Positions 21,931 through 35,000 of a stretch of DNA of 64,000 nucleotides are shown here, one piece after another. The stretch covers positions 1,364,001 through 1,428,000 of the forward strand of contig CM038464.1 in NCBI GenBank assembly GCA_021464415.1, written 5' to 3'. Source of the DNA: Lonicera japonica (Eukaryota; Streptophyta; Magnoliopsida; Dipsacales; Caprifoliaceae). A model generated the notes under the pieces. The model did no database searches. It had not been told where the DNA came from and worked only from the letters and a program-made list of their open reading frames with translations. A program made the position numbers and the translations under genes. Position 1 is the stretch's first letter. Every line of letters starts with the position of its first letter.

Positions 21931-24900
21931 CTCGTTCATATGTATGACAATTGTGCGATTATCCAATAAAATAGTTATGGTAAGATTTTCACTTTTTATT
22001 ACATCTATCAATTAAATGCAATGACTATATGGATGGTTAACAAATTTCTACTCTCACTATACCCATTTCAATTCATATATCAATAGTCTATATGAAAAGG
22101 GTGATTTTGTTTCTTTTCGGGACTTATGGTTTATTCACGTTTCAGTTTCAGTTGAGATAAAAATTACAAAACCCCAACCAAATTTGAAAGTTTAGTTTTG
22201 GTTTCTAAATCTTCAATCCCAAACCCGAATCAAACTTTTCAGTTTGATTTTGGTTCGGTTTTATTCGATTTTCTTATATATTTTTTTAAAATAAATAAAT
22301 TGTAAGATAACACTTATTTTGGTCAAAAAAATAATAACTATATACTCGCTTATACTTATTTTGAATAAAAAATATATTAACTATTACATTTATAATATAA
22401 CTCAAATATTCATAATAGTTTAAAGGGTCAAGTTCTCTACTACATCTTGTAAATTTTAAATAGTGAAGTAATATTATTTTCGAGTCTCATATACAATAAT
22501 TTGGTTTAGTTTGGTTCGACTTTATAATATTATGCCTCAAACTCGAACTAAACAAATTCGATTTTGGTTTCAATTTTTTTTTGTTCTATCTTTTACGGAT
22601 CGGTTTGACTCGGTAAAGTTTGGTTTTCGGGTTCACCACAATATCCCTAGCGTTGTTAAATTAATCCACATTACCCATTAAGTTTAACCACATGCTAGGA
22701 TAAACTTACAAAAAAAAAATAGTGAGCTAACTTTTATAAATAATATTTTAATAATTAAACTTTACAATATCTACCAAACTAATTAATATATCCACCTTAC
22801 TAGGAATGTGTGATTTAATTGTGAAAATCAAAATGAGTTAAAAGTAAACTTTACAAAAGTTAAAATAACCGACTTCTCTTTCTCCCGCATCATCTTTTAC
22901 GTAAAGGATCCCTATCGTAAACCTTCTCTCTAGCGTGAATTGATCTAACCACTTTTCTTTAATTTACTAGAATATAACTTTTCTTCGAATGTTATAATTT
23001 TCATGTGTTGTTCTGATCCTCTTCCTCTTCTTCTCATTTATATATCTATTTAATTGGTGGATACACTAAATTAATAATCTCATTATGTAGTCCCTTCGTT
23101 CATGGCAGCTTTTTAGACGACGATAGACTATGAATTTTGTGACTTGATTTTGTTTATTATGAAATAGAAACAAATTCCATAACAATTTATCTCAAACTTG
23201 GTTCATATAGAACAATTGTGCTATGACGATTTTCTTATGTGTATTTTTTCTTAAATTGAAATGCATGATATATATCTCACTTTCAATTTTAACTTCACCA
23301 ACCGAGATAATATTTAAATTATGTGAAATTCTAAAACCAAAAGTGATTGGTACATCTAATTATCAACGAAATCAATTAATTTACCCTTTTGGTATGATCA
23401 ATTAATTTCCTATGTCCTTTTATCATTTTAAGGCAAAACAAAAAATCCATTAACGAGAAATCAATAACATATTAGATTGAGCATAACTGACTGGGTTTAT
23501 AGATTGTTTGTAGGATAAAATGTGTTTTTATCAAGTTTTATAAGAATAATGTACCCAATATCAAGTTAATTTATGTGTGTAATTTTAGTTAAAACTTGAA
23601 AGCTCAAAGTGTGATGCTTGAATTTTGATTGAAGCATAGTATAAGTTAAAACACTATTGAATTTTGATTTGGAGCATAGAAAAATATGATTCAGTTATGC
23701 ATATCTGCAATATTTAAGTTGTATTTAAATTAGGAAACAACTTAAATTAGGAAACTTAGTAAAATTGTAAGAGGAAAAAATTAAAATTTAAGAAATTAAT
23801 TAAGTTGATATACTTCTCAATTTCCAAAAGACAATTTTAAAAAAATGTGTAAAAATACACCATAAATTAAGAGTGGATTAGTGATATATTTTGCAAATAA
23901 AAACTAAATATTGTTACAAAATTGTAGTGTTAACAATTTTATATTCTGGAATTAATAACCCAAAAACCGTAGAGAACAAGAGCCTCAAAATTCAAAACAG
24001 TTTTTAGAACAGTTTTCAGTTCTGAATTAATTGGCAATTTCAAGTGCGCAGGTGCACACAAGAGCCTATGTGCATGAGGTATGGACCTTAAGTGTCAAGA
24101 AGTTTTATCAGTTCATAAGGTGTAATACCTTATAAATGCACAAAGGTTTTCACAAATTTTTAATTTGAGATATAAGAATTCTCATTCTTAAACTCTCTAT
24201 TTTTCATTCATCCAATATCCATTCTGAGCAAATAAGTATACCATTTAGATGTACTCACAGAGAAGAACATGAATTCATAATAATCTTTCAAAATCGACCA
24301 TTCGATTTTAAATGAATTTGCTCTAAAAATGGCAAAACACACTTAGTTTTCCTACAAATAATCCGTATGAAAATTTGAATTCAAAAATATGTGCAAGATT
24401 GCATAAAATAAACGGATTGAAGAAGAGTGATGGAAAATAAATAGTTAATTAAAATGTGAATGAATGTAATATAATGAAAATGAATAAGCTTAATTTTATT
24501 GTTATTTGGATAGTTACGGATAAAAAAAATGAAATGAAAGTAAATCTTATTTAAATAGAAAGAAAAAAAAATGATTTAATATATTATTAACAATTATAGT
24601 TAAATTTAAAATAATTCATTAACAAAATTTTATTTTTCTTTCAATCTTCTCAATATTAAAAAAAAAAAAATCGACATTCTCCTTTCTTTCAATTTTCTCT
24701 GCAATCTCTCGTATAAAAAAAAATATATTCAAAGGAGTGAATTTCCCTTTCCTCCGCTCATTTCCTCCTCATTTCGTCTCTAGAATCCTTTCTCTGTCAT
24801 CATCTAAAACAAAGTAGACAAATTCCGCATTGTCGAATTAGAAGGGCAATCTGGTCCAAAAATATATAGTATAAATAAATAGGTAAGAAACGATCGCATC

Positions 24901-25304
24901 CTCATCAGACTTTCTAACAATAATAATTAATTTATCACTTTAACTTTTATAATATAATCTCATCATTAGTCCACCATTATTATTATTTATTTTCTATTTT
25001 CTCTGCATTAGGTAGCTTTCCTTGTTCCGACCACCGCTGCTACTACAGGGAGAGAGAGAAAAAGAGAGTTTGTTCACCTTTTACCCATTCTATTTCTTGA
25101 CCTCATCCATTTTCTCGATTCTCTTTAAAGTTTTTAATCAATCAATTCTCTCATCTCCATCTCTTCTTCTATCCTCCTCTCCCCCATAGCCTTTACGATT
25201 TTTCTTTCTCAATTCAAGTTTTGGATTCGACTCATCTGCAATTAATCATTTCATCTGAGTTCAACCAATTCTCTCAAATCTTCAATTTTAGGGGTGACCG
25301 ATAT
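21931..25304. other. Intergenic and promoter/5' UTR region of the PUB14-like gene
   Basis: From 21931 to about 24700 the sequence is AT-rich with no gene seen. From about 24700 to 25300 it becomes CT-rich with purine runs such as GGGAGAGAGAGAAAAAGAGAG (about 25049), the usual look of a plant 5' UTR, and it leads into the start codon at 25305. No clear TATA box could be chosen. An in-frame upstream ATG at 25221 would add 28 residues. Confidence 0.5.
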
Positions 25305-28073
25305 ATGGGTCCCATGGACGATCCAAAAGGTGAACTAGTGAGTCAACTCGTTGAGGCGATAAGGGATATATCTGGGGTTCCCGAGTGCACAAACGCTTCG
25401 AGAAGGATGTACAGTAATTTGGTGAGGAGGGTGAAGCTATTGAGCCCTCTCTTCGAGGAATTGAAGGACAGTGACCAACAGCAGCTGGGTGAAGACGAGG
25501 TTCAAGGCCTCCAGTCCTTGAAATTAGCTTTGAATTTCACCATGGACCTTCTCCGATCGGTCAATCAAGGCAGTAAGATTTTTCAGGTATATATATATAT
25601 ATATTGCTTGTTTTTTTGTGGATTTCTTGTCTTAATTATGTTTGAGCGTTGTGTTCAAAATTAGATTGTTATATGGATGTTTGTCTTAATTGTGCTTGAG
25701 CATGGTTTTGTTTTAATATTGGATTGTTTCGTTTTGAAAAGCTGGAGAAAGGATTGAGTAGGAATTTTGAAGGGAAAGAATAAGCTTGTTCAGCTATCTG
25801 GGTCAATTAGTCAGGTTGTAGGTTCAAATTCTAAATCACAACTTTGAGAAAGGTCTTAGGTAGATCCATTAAGAAATAATTATTTGTCTAATTCTTAATG
25901 CACATTTTAAAGCATGGAATTAGCAGTTCTGCTAGTGTAAATTTCCGCCACAATGGTGGAGCTGTTAGTTAACTCTACCATCGTGTTTTGTTGCATTTTT
26001 CCATCCCCTTGGTTTCTAATGGTGGAACTGGTAGGTTTTCGGTATTCTAAAATTCATTCAATTTCATACTGGTTTTGAATCTGTGCAGCAACATGTGATA
26101 TGTAAAGTTTAAACTGATAGCTTAGCTGGTCTCTTCTATCCGGATCAGAGTTTACAGGGATTGATCTTTTACCTGGTGTTTTTGTGCCAAAACAGCGGGA
26201 TTTTCTTGAAAATAATTTATTGTAGAATTGAGTTCCTGGCACTTTAAGGTAAGCCGTGTTTGCGATGTTGCAGGCTCTTCAAATGGACAATATTGCAGCT
26301 AGATTCCATCAAGGGACGGAACAAATTGAAGCAGCACTGAGTCAGATTCCTTATGATAAACTTGACATTTCCGAAGAAGTTCGAGAACAGGTATATTTAG
26401 AATCAGTTGATTTTTATAAGAGTAGCTGTTTTCATTCCTTTTTTTAACTAACAACAGGTTTTTTGGACTGTTTCATTTCAGATTGAACTCGTGCATGCAC
26501 AATTTAAAAGAGCGAAGGGAAAAATGGATACCCCTGATTTACAACTAGAGATCGATATATCTGTGGCGCAAAAGGAAAAAGATCCTGACCATGCAATTTT
26601 AAAGAGGATTTCAGAAAAGCTGCATCTTAGGACTGTAAATGATCTAAAGAGAGAGTCGCTTGCTATCCACGATATGGTTATATTAAGTAGTGGAGTTCCT
26701 GATGATTGCTTTGAGACGATGTCATTTCTCCTCAAGAAGCTAAAGGACTGTTTAGTGGTGGGAAACCCTGAAGCCGATGCCTCTGAAGGTGAAAAGAGCT
26801 TCATTAAGCATCAATCCCCTGTTATCCCAGATGATTTCCGATGCCCAATATCTCTGGAACTGATGAAAGATCCTGTGATTGTCTCTACTGGACAGGTTTA
26901 AAACATGCCGTTGCCTTTAAAAGTTTACATCTTCATTGGTATCCCGTAACTGATTATTTTCTTTTTAACTTTCTTCTGCAGACATATGAAAGGTCCTGCA
27001 TTCAAAAATGGCTAGACGCTGGGCACAAGACCTGTCCTAAGACACAGCAAACTCTGTTGCACACGGCCCTAACACCCAACTACGTTTTGAAGAGTCTGAT
27101 TGCTCTATGGTGTGAGAGCAATGGCGTTGAACTGCCCAAGAAACAAGGTAATTGTAGAAACAAAAGATACGGAAGCAGCGGTTCAGAATGTGATCGAAAT
27201 GCCATTGATGCCTTGCTGCAGAAACTTGCGAACGGGAACTCAGAACAGCAAAGAGCAGCTGCTGGTGAGCTCCGATTGCTAGCAAAGAGAAACGCAGATA
27301 ACAGAGTATGTATTGCTGAAGCTGGAGCCATTCCACTGCTTGTAGAGCTACTAGCCTCTACTGATCCTCGGACCCAAGAACATGCAGTTACTGCACTTTT
27401 GAACCTTTCCATAAACGAGGCCAACAAGGGTGCTATTGTTAATGCGGGTGCTATTCCCGATATAGTAGATGTGTTGAAAAACGGTAGCATGGAAGCAAGA
27501 GAAAATGCAGCTGCAACCCTTTTTAGTTTATCAGTTGTTGATGAGAACAAGGTAGCCATAGGAGCTGCAGGGGCTATACCGGCTCTTATCGATTTGCTGT
27601 GTCAAGGGACTCCAAGAGGGAAAAAAGATGCAGCCACTGCTATTTTTAACCTTTCGATCTATCAAGGAAACAAGGTGAGGGCTGTAAGGGCGGGGATTGT
27701 GCCGCCACTAATGAGACTGCTTAAGGATGCTGGTGGTGGAATGATGGATGAGGCACTAGCAATATTGGCTATACTAGCAAGCCATCAGGAAGGCAAAATA
27801 GCAATTGGACAGGCTGAGCCAATACCTGTTCTTGTAGAGGTAATAAGGACTGGTTCACCACGGAACCGGGAGAATGGAGCTGCTGTATTGTGGTCGCTCT
27901 GTGCTGGTGATGTGCAGTATTTGAAGGTAGCTAGGGAGCTTGGGGCTGAAGAGGTTTTGAAGGAACTGTCTGAGAATGGCACTGATAGAGCAAAGAGAAA
28001 AGCAGCAAGTGTCTTGGAACTACTCCAACGGGTTGAAGCGATTACTAATCCACAATTACCCCGAGAGGGGTGA
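25305..28073 (+). CDS. PUB14: U-box/ARM-repeat E3 ubiquitin ligase, PUB14-like
   Basis: This protein ligates ubiquitin to substrates, recruiting E2 through its U-box and targets through ARM repeats. Four exons are supported: 25305-25586, 26274-26390, 26482-26895 and 26982-28073. All have GT-AG junctions and keep phase, giving 634 aa, about the length of Arabidopsis PUB14. Residues about 10-235 form the helical U-box N-terminal domain. The U-box spans about 248-322 ([20 protein letters not shown].., ..[15 protein letters not shown]) and is split by intron 3. ARM repeats fill about 350-625, with typical [11 protein letters not shown] and [11 protein letters not shown] units. The start at 25305 (MGP..) is preferred over in-frame 25221 because family members begin close to this domain. 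PUB13-14 paralogues differ little, so the symbol means the subgroup. Confidence 0.93.
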
Positions 28074-28319
28074 TTTCTTTATGCAGCTATATAAAGAGAG
28101 AGAACTGTGTAAATGTATAAAAGGGGAATGTTTTGTAGTAATATTTGGTGTTGGGTATACTTATGGATGGATGGATGGAGATGGTGTTTCCGATGAAGAT
28201 GTTTCTTTGTAAAGGTTGAAAAGACATTAAGTTTTTCTCTTTGGCTATGATCAGTATTTAGAGATGGCAATGTACCTACAATTTGTCACACAGAGGGATG
28301 TGTACATTCATGACTGGAA

Positions 28320-28373
<54 letters not shown>

Positions 28374-29029
28374 AAGCATTCTGAATTTTATGGTCCTTCA
28401 TCCTCCACATCTTTTGGACAGTGTTGGTTACAGACGCACTTTTTTGCAATATGCGGTACGTGTAAGTTTGCTGTTATGTGAACTTGTGGTGATGAAATCT
28501 TATTGTAATGTAACTATATATTTCCATGTACCACGTGGTTCTATTATTAAACGCTAATGAAAGTGCTAAGCGCTGCCATGTCTCATCTTTCCAATGTTCA
28601 TTCCTAAATGGTTCTGCAAGTATAACATATTTAGCATTTCAAGGATATGATGATTTCATAAATGTCCATTGTATACTGGTGTTTCGTAGCGTATAAATAT
28701 TAAATTTTCCAGTTCTCCACTCAGCCCGACCTATTCATAAATGTCCATTGTGTACTGGTGTATAAATATTAAATTTTTCATGTTCCACTCATACATGATT
28801 TTTTTTTTTCAATCAAAACTCATACATGATAAAAGGGCTTACGCTTGTTCCCGTACAAAAACAATACAAAGTAGCAGAGAATCCAAGCAATATATATATA
28901 TATATATGCAAGCTCCAATTGATCTCAGTTGACAATCATCAATGGCAAACAAGCAATTTCCTCCTTCCTTGCGGCATAAAGTTGAAGTCATTGACATAAA
29001 ATTTAGAAAAGAGGGATGATCTTAATGAG
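28074..29029. other. Convergent intergenic region between PUB14-like and VPS33
   Basis: This 956-bp spacer holds the 3' UTRs of two genes transcribed toward each other. It includes a GA microsatellite (28324-28372) and a partly duplicated stretch (ATAAATGTCCATTGT..ACTGGTGT, near 28658 and again near 28738). No further gene is seen. Confidence 0.6.
28324..28372. repeat. (GA)n microsatellite
   Basis: An uninterrupted GA run of about 24 units lies some 250 bp past the PUB14-like stop codon, probably in or just after its 3' UTR. It is likely to vary in length between individuals. Confidence 0.95.
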
Positions 29030-32000
29030 TCAACCTAACTTCTCAACAAATGTTTCGATCAAGGTGCGGCCGTTGACAATTTTCGTTGTCCCTACTATCA
29101 CATCATACGCCATCCCTTCCTGCAACCCAAACATCAACAGTATTAACTTCCAAGTATTTACAAGACAATGAATCAATGATCATGATGATGTCAAAAGATG
29201 ACAGTGGCAATGATCAATATGTTGCATAGACCCCCCTACAGAATTAGCAGCCAGGTTACAAAGGTCACATGAACCAAACAATGTTCTGAACGTGCTGGGC
29301 AGAAGGTGGGAGGCCTAAGCAGATGACATTTCAAATACCGAACCAAACAATGTCATCAAAAAGTATCTTTTCCTTTTTGGATATAATCATTATACCGAAT
29401 CTGAAAACAAGGAAAAGTTGCATCTTTGACCTTTGATTAGGTTGGAAGTAGTGTTTTCTTAGTAAGTATAAAAGTCATAAGAATATTCAACCAAACATGT
29501 CCCATAGTTTAAACACAAACAAAAGGAATACGGAGGAGAAAAAATAGTGACAACCAGCCCAGGCCACCTAGGCAGCAGCCTAGTAAGGCAAGGTCGCTAG
29601 GCACTGCCTTTTAGAATACACTTGCATATTCAACACTATTTTCGCTTAGAAATTGAATGGTTATAGAGCATGCATTTATTCATAATTCCATATTAACAAA
29701 AAATTTACCCAAAGTAGGTTAGAATACTTTCCACCCTTTCATCCTTTCACTCCAAAACAAAAGGGGCCATAAACTTCCACATATTTTTTTTTACTCCAAA
29801 ACGAAGGGGGGCATAAACTTCCACATAAATTTGTTTACGGTTACAGTTACAAATTTGTTTACCTGAGCACTGAGAAAACGAAGTGCAGATATCTCTGCAA
29901 ATGTCACCCCTCCAATGAACACGACTAGGACAAGAGACCGCCTTCCATCACCAACTCTGAAATAAGAAAGGTAATACCAAAAAGAAAGCGTTAGAAGAAA
30001 AGCCTTTTATTGCACTTGCAAAATGAAAGAACAAACTGCTTACAGCTCATGTGAATGAACTTTGAAGAGTACAAAACTACAAATAAAGAGCAAACATGTC
30101 TGAAGCACTTTCTCTTTAGATTAAATGAAGATGTGTATGATGCAAAATTAAAAAGTAACAGGAATAATTAAAAGTAACAAAACAAATATGTACTTTTAGT
30201 CTGTACGTGGTTCGATGAAGAATAAAATAATGTATAACCTATATTATATATCAAATAGAACAATAAACAATTCTCGCCCATCTTTTTGTTGACAGCTTTT
30301 CTCCTATTTTCCATTTGTTGAGAGTCAAATATGTATCAACTAACAGAGGCTAAATTTTGGAACTCCTAATTTGGAGATCCAAAGCATAAACCAACCATGA
30401 TTGGGGTCATTTGACCTGGATCACAATATATAAGGCGGGGCGTAGTGATCCCATTAACGTGGACTAGACCAGAAAAACCATTAGTTTCACCGCCAAGACA
30501 CTGCACCTTCACCGCACCTTATTCAGTGCCTCCATATATGACAGGTACCACCAAATACAGAAGTCTGGTACGATTAGACCCTATTTGAACTTCATAATAT
30601 ATATTTTTATGATTTCACCCCATTTGAACTTCATAATCAAAGAAGCATTTTTCTTTTCACTTGGCTGCATTTTTCTTTTCACTTGGCTGCAATCATGTTT
30701 CCCTCTTTTTGGTTCCTTTCGGAAGATACCTGGTAATATGTGATTAGCACATCAAAGTAAGCAAAGACGCTACCAGAATACACAAGCCGAAGTTCACAAC
30801 TCTACTGCCGGAAAGACCCGAGGAGGTGCGCTTGAGAGAATGAACATGTGAGAGAAGATCCCAAGGTTAGTCTCAAAATGCGCCTCTACAGTACTAGACG
30901 GATACTGGTTAATCGGATTGTAATGAGGAAAGATGGGTGTATTTATAGGCAACCTGTGCATCTAAGTCAGCAAATTTTCACGGGTTGATATTTTTCCCAA
31001 GTGCAAGAGGGGCCTGACACCAAACGACAATGCGATACGGTGCTATCTGCGGTACTAATGCAATCTATATGTGTTCAGGCATGCGCCAGCACTTGATATT
31101 CAAAACCTCTAACATTTGTTCTGCTGTGTGTTGCCGCTTAAGTCAGGCTTGCCCAGCCCTTTGAGTTGGGGTTTGGGCGCCGCACGGGGTCGGACTCTGC
31201 CAGCCCGTGACAACATACACCAAAGAGGTGATGACATTTGTGAAATGTATACAAAGATCATTGCTCTACTCCCGCCACAAATAATAATAGCTAGCAAGCG
31301 GCCCTAAGAAACTGCTTGAGTCAAGGGATTTATGCTGAATGAATAACCTAGCAAGTACCTCTTTGTGGCCCATCAAACTACAAACTCTACCCCCAAAAGA
31401 AGTGCACTGATAATGTGGCATAAGAAACAATCTTTACCTCCCCTATGCCTCTTGTTCAGTTTTTTAAAATAGTTGAGTGTCACTCACGTGATATGTGTAT
31501 GCAGTTTCGAGCTACATTACCATGCTTCAAATCATTCATAAGAATCTTTTCACGTCATAATTTAATTATTTTATAAAAATGGCAATGAGTTTGTTCTTGC
31601 AACGGTATAAGAACCGCATGAATGTATTAGAACAATTGTGCACGAAATGGTTGAGATACAAAGAACTTGTATAGCAGACACGACTTAGGAGCAATTATTA
31701 AAGCATACTTCTCCATATTGTTTGAAGCCCCTTGTAGAGTGTCCAATGATGAACTCCTTGCAAATGCACTCTGGAAACAATGTGAGATTACTAAATTAGA
31801 AAGGAGTGAGATATCAATAGGATGACACATATAAAAGCAATTCCTGAACTTTGGTAAGGATACTAAAATGAAACATAAGAAGGAAAAAAACACTGAATAT
31901 ATTACTCTCTTTGTTTCTGAATGTGGTCCAGGTAACAGCTTTAATATTTCTTCCATGGGACGCCTGAAATATCAATTTTTGCCGCATTATGTAAAAAATT

Positions 32001-35000
32001 GTAAAATGTAAACGCCGTACTGCAAACTGGTGCTATGACAAGAATTCCCTTGCAGTTCTTGGAATAACTATAGAAGATTAAGATTAACCTAATTTTAGTT
32101 TATTTTGTTTGGATAAACCGGATAATTAAGTTTATCCCAAAACTAGCAAAGCTAGACAACTGTTTAATATGAGCAAACCAAGAGATGCAATATTATCTTT
32201 AAACTCATCCCTGCCACTGTTATCAGGAAGCTCTGAAAACCCGGCAAAATGAGCACGAGGCACTTGGCACAATTTAAGGATCCAATGTTCCCAATACGAA
32301 ATTCTAGTTATACATCTGCCTTGTAACTACAGCTTGACAATTTTTGGGTTTACAAATGTTTAATCTGACCTACCAACTTACGTACCACTTGTGAGCACTT
32401 ATTGTGTCATATGACCTCGTAGCAATATGTCATACCTTGATATCTTTGTGCCCATGTGATCTTATACAGACCACAGATGTGACACTGTGCTGTGACTGTC
32501 AGAGATTTAAGGCATTCACTAAAGTGAGTGAAACTAATAAAAATGTCATTGGATAATTATACAGTGGGAAAATTAATTGGAGTTTCCATCCTATATTGTA
32601 AACTAGTGTCATTTTCTATAGGCTACATTGAAATTATATTTATTTGCATAGAGATAATTGGCGAACTGAATCAAGGTTTCATCAAAATGAAAAGCTCCTC
32701 TGGAGTAGTCGCTTGAGAAGAACTGAATCCTCTCTAGGACGGCCAAAGAGGTATGAGCAGCTCAAAAAATGTGTACAGGTAGACAAGTTTTGGGTTTACA
32801 CTACGGGAGTAAAATGGGCTCAAGAATAATTAAATACACTACTGGAGTAAAAATGATGTTGTAAGTTTTTGATTTATCTTTCAGAAGTGGTATCTGCCTT
32901 CCTCGAGGTTGTCTACACTTGAACTTGTTGACTAGTTCTAACAAAATATATGCAGAAAAGAATCCTTTGTATGGGCGAGGTGAAACACGAGACACTGAAC
33001 AAGAAGCTCATCCCCTTAACAGCATCCAGAAGCTCATCCCCCCTTAACAGCATCCAGGTTAAAAGGCGTATCAATTGCCTGGACAAAGCAATAAATGTGC
33101 CCCTTGTCCAATTTAGGTACACAGACCTCACTCATCTCTCCGTTCAACTTAAATCTGATTACAACAACGAATAATCAAGAGATATAATAGTGAAACAAAG
33201 ACGTGTAATATTTTCCCCAACAAAAAAGCATGAGAACCAGGAAGCCCAAGCATAGTGTCAAGGCCATTCTTACATAATATGCCTAAATTTCTTCCCAACC
33301 CGGAAGCCCAAGCATAAAACAATTACATTGTACAATTAAATATACAGCTAGTTGAGAATATTAAACATGAATAATGAGTATGAATTTAACATCGGAAAAA
33401 TTGATCTCACCATCCATAACGAATTGCATGCTGCACAAGGCGAATGCTGAGAGGTGCATATCCGGAGAAGACATAGGAAATATCATTGGGACTGACACAC
33501 AAATAAACAAATAGTAAATTCAGACACAAGACCTAAAAGGAGAAATCACCAGTAGATTAATGTCCTAACACTAATTTTCTAATGTGACCTTTCTTATTCT
33601 TATGAATTGAATATGATACTCTACGCTAATAACCATGGACAAAAGAACTTGGAAGTACACAGGTAAAAATGAACAAAAAAGGACAGAGCAAGAGGATAGA
33701 TGGGCAACTTGAAGGTGAAGTTAAAGTTATGAACATTCAAAAAGCTACAGTGTAAATGTCGGATAGGACACATTGATGAAGGATACAAATCCATGATGTC
33801 GAAATCAGTGCCACTTCCAAGCTTCGCATGGGCAACTTGAAGGTGAAGTTACTTATATTTTTAAAATGTGCATCATTAGAGATTGGTCATGAAGAAGGGG
33901 AAATACTTGGCAGTGTCAGTATCTTCAACTACAAGTTGCAGAGCACGTTTAATTGTCAGCCAGTTGCTTTTTGATTCCTGCAAGGTACATGATAAGTCAC
34001 TAAATTTGCTAGCCAATAAAGTTGAAACAGATATGAATGGCAAAAAATAACGAACCTGTTTCCTAAGCAATCCAGCTTTTTCTAAATTATTCAAGGTACC
34101 CATGTGCTCAAACCCATAGCTGTGAAGTAGCTCTCGCCTAAACCCAGAGTACAAGAATCAAAAAATTGAACACCCCAAAGTTAAACTAGAAATAAAAATC
34201 ATGCTATGTGCAGTACTTGCCTCAAGTAGTCAAAATGCTTTTTGGGTAAACCTGAATTTGTAATAGAAAATAAGATGAGAAGCCGTAGCACATTGACAAG
34301 AGGCTCCTGCTTATGGATCATTTCTTCAATGTACTCAAAGCATCTGCATTCATAATTGCATTAGTTACATGCTCTTAACACATTGGCACTAGCTGAGTGC
34401 ACCAACTATAACTGAGTGCAGAAATGAGATTTGTTTAGTAGAAGACATTTTCAGATAATATCAGAGTAAGTTGCATATGAAGCTTCACAATACTAATGTG
34501 TTCAGTAGTCGTATCACAATCATAATTACTTAGTACAAAACAACTAGTCTAATCACTTCACGGACACCAGAGAACATAATATAATTTCCCGTGTCAACAT
34601 AGCACCAACACACAGGTCTAGATAAGTATGAATTTATTTTCATGGAGGTTATATAATTATTATATTCAATTGCAAATGAGCAGCAAACTGTGGGCTTAAT
34701 CTGCACTTGCTAATATTTAAGCTTTACATCACGAGATGTGATATCTCTTGGTAAGAAAGAAAAGAATCTCAATACACTCGATAATGAGAATCTCAAAACA
34801 CTCGCTAATTCCAACAATGTGTACCAAGACTTCTCACTTCCAACTCTCAACCAGTTGAATGAACATTGACTCTTTATACGAGTCGTGAATACCTAGCTTA
34901 CTTATGTGCTAAAAGGAAATATGATCAGAAGCCTTGTAAACGAAATTAATCTCTGCTTAATAGCAAGACAAAACTTAATATAAATGTTTCAGACTTGAAT

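Noticed and set aside
21206..21939. Target duplication for the second foldback element
   Set aside because: TAACAATAA before 21215 and CTCGTTCAT after 21930 do not match, so no duplication is claimed.
25221..25304. Alternative upstream start adding 28 residues to the PUB14-like protein
   Set aside because: In frame, but the extension has no resemblance to family N-termini; the start at 25305 fits the usual length.
31109..31307. Frames on both strands around the GC-rich patch in VPS33 intron 20
   Set aside because: Located inside an intron, no homology recognised, and both strands are open because of base composition.
32528..33174. Several 60-75 aa frames on both strands
   Set aside because: All lie within VPS33 intron 18 and correspond to no exon or known domain.
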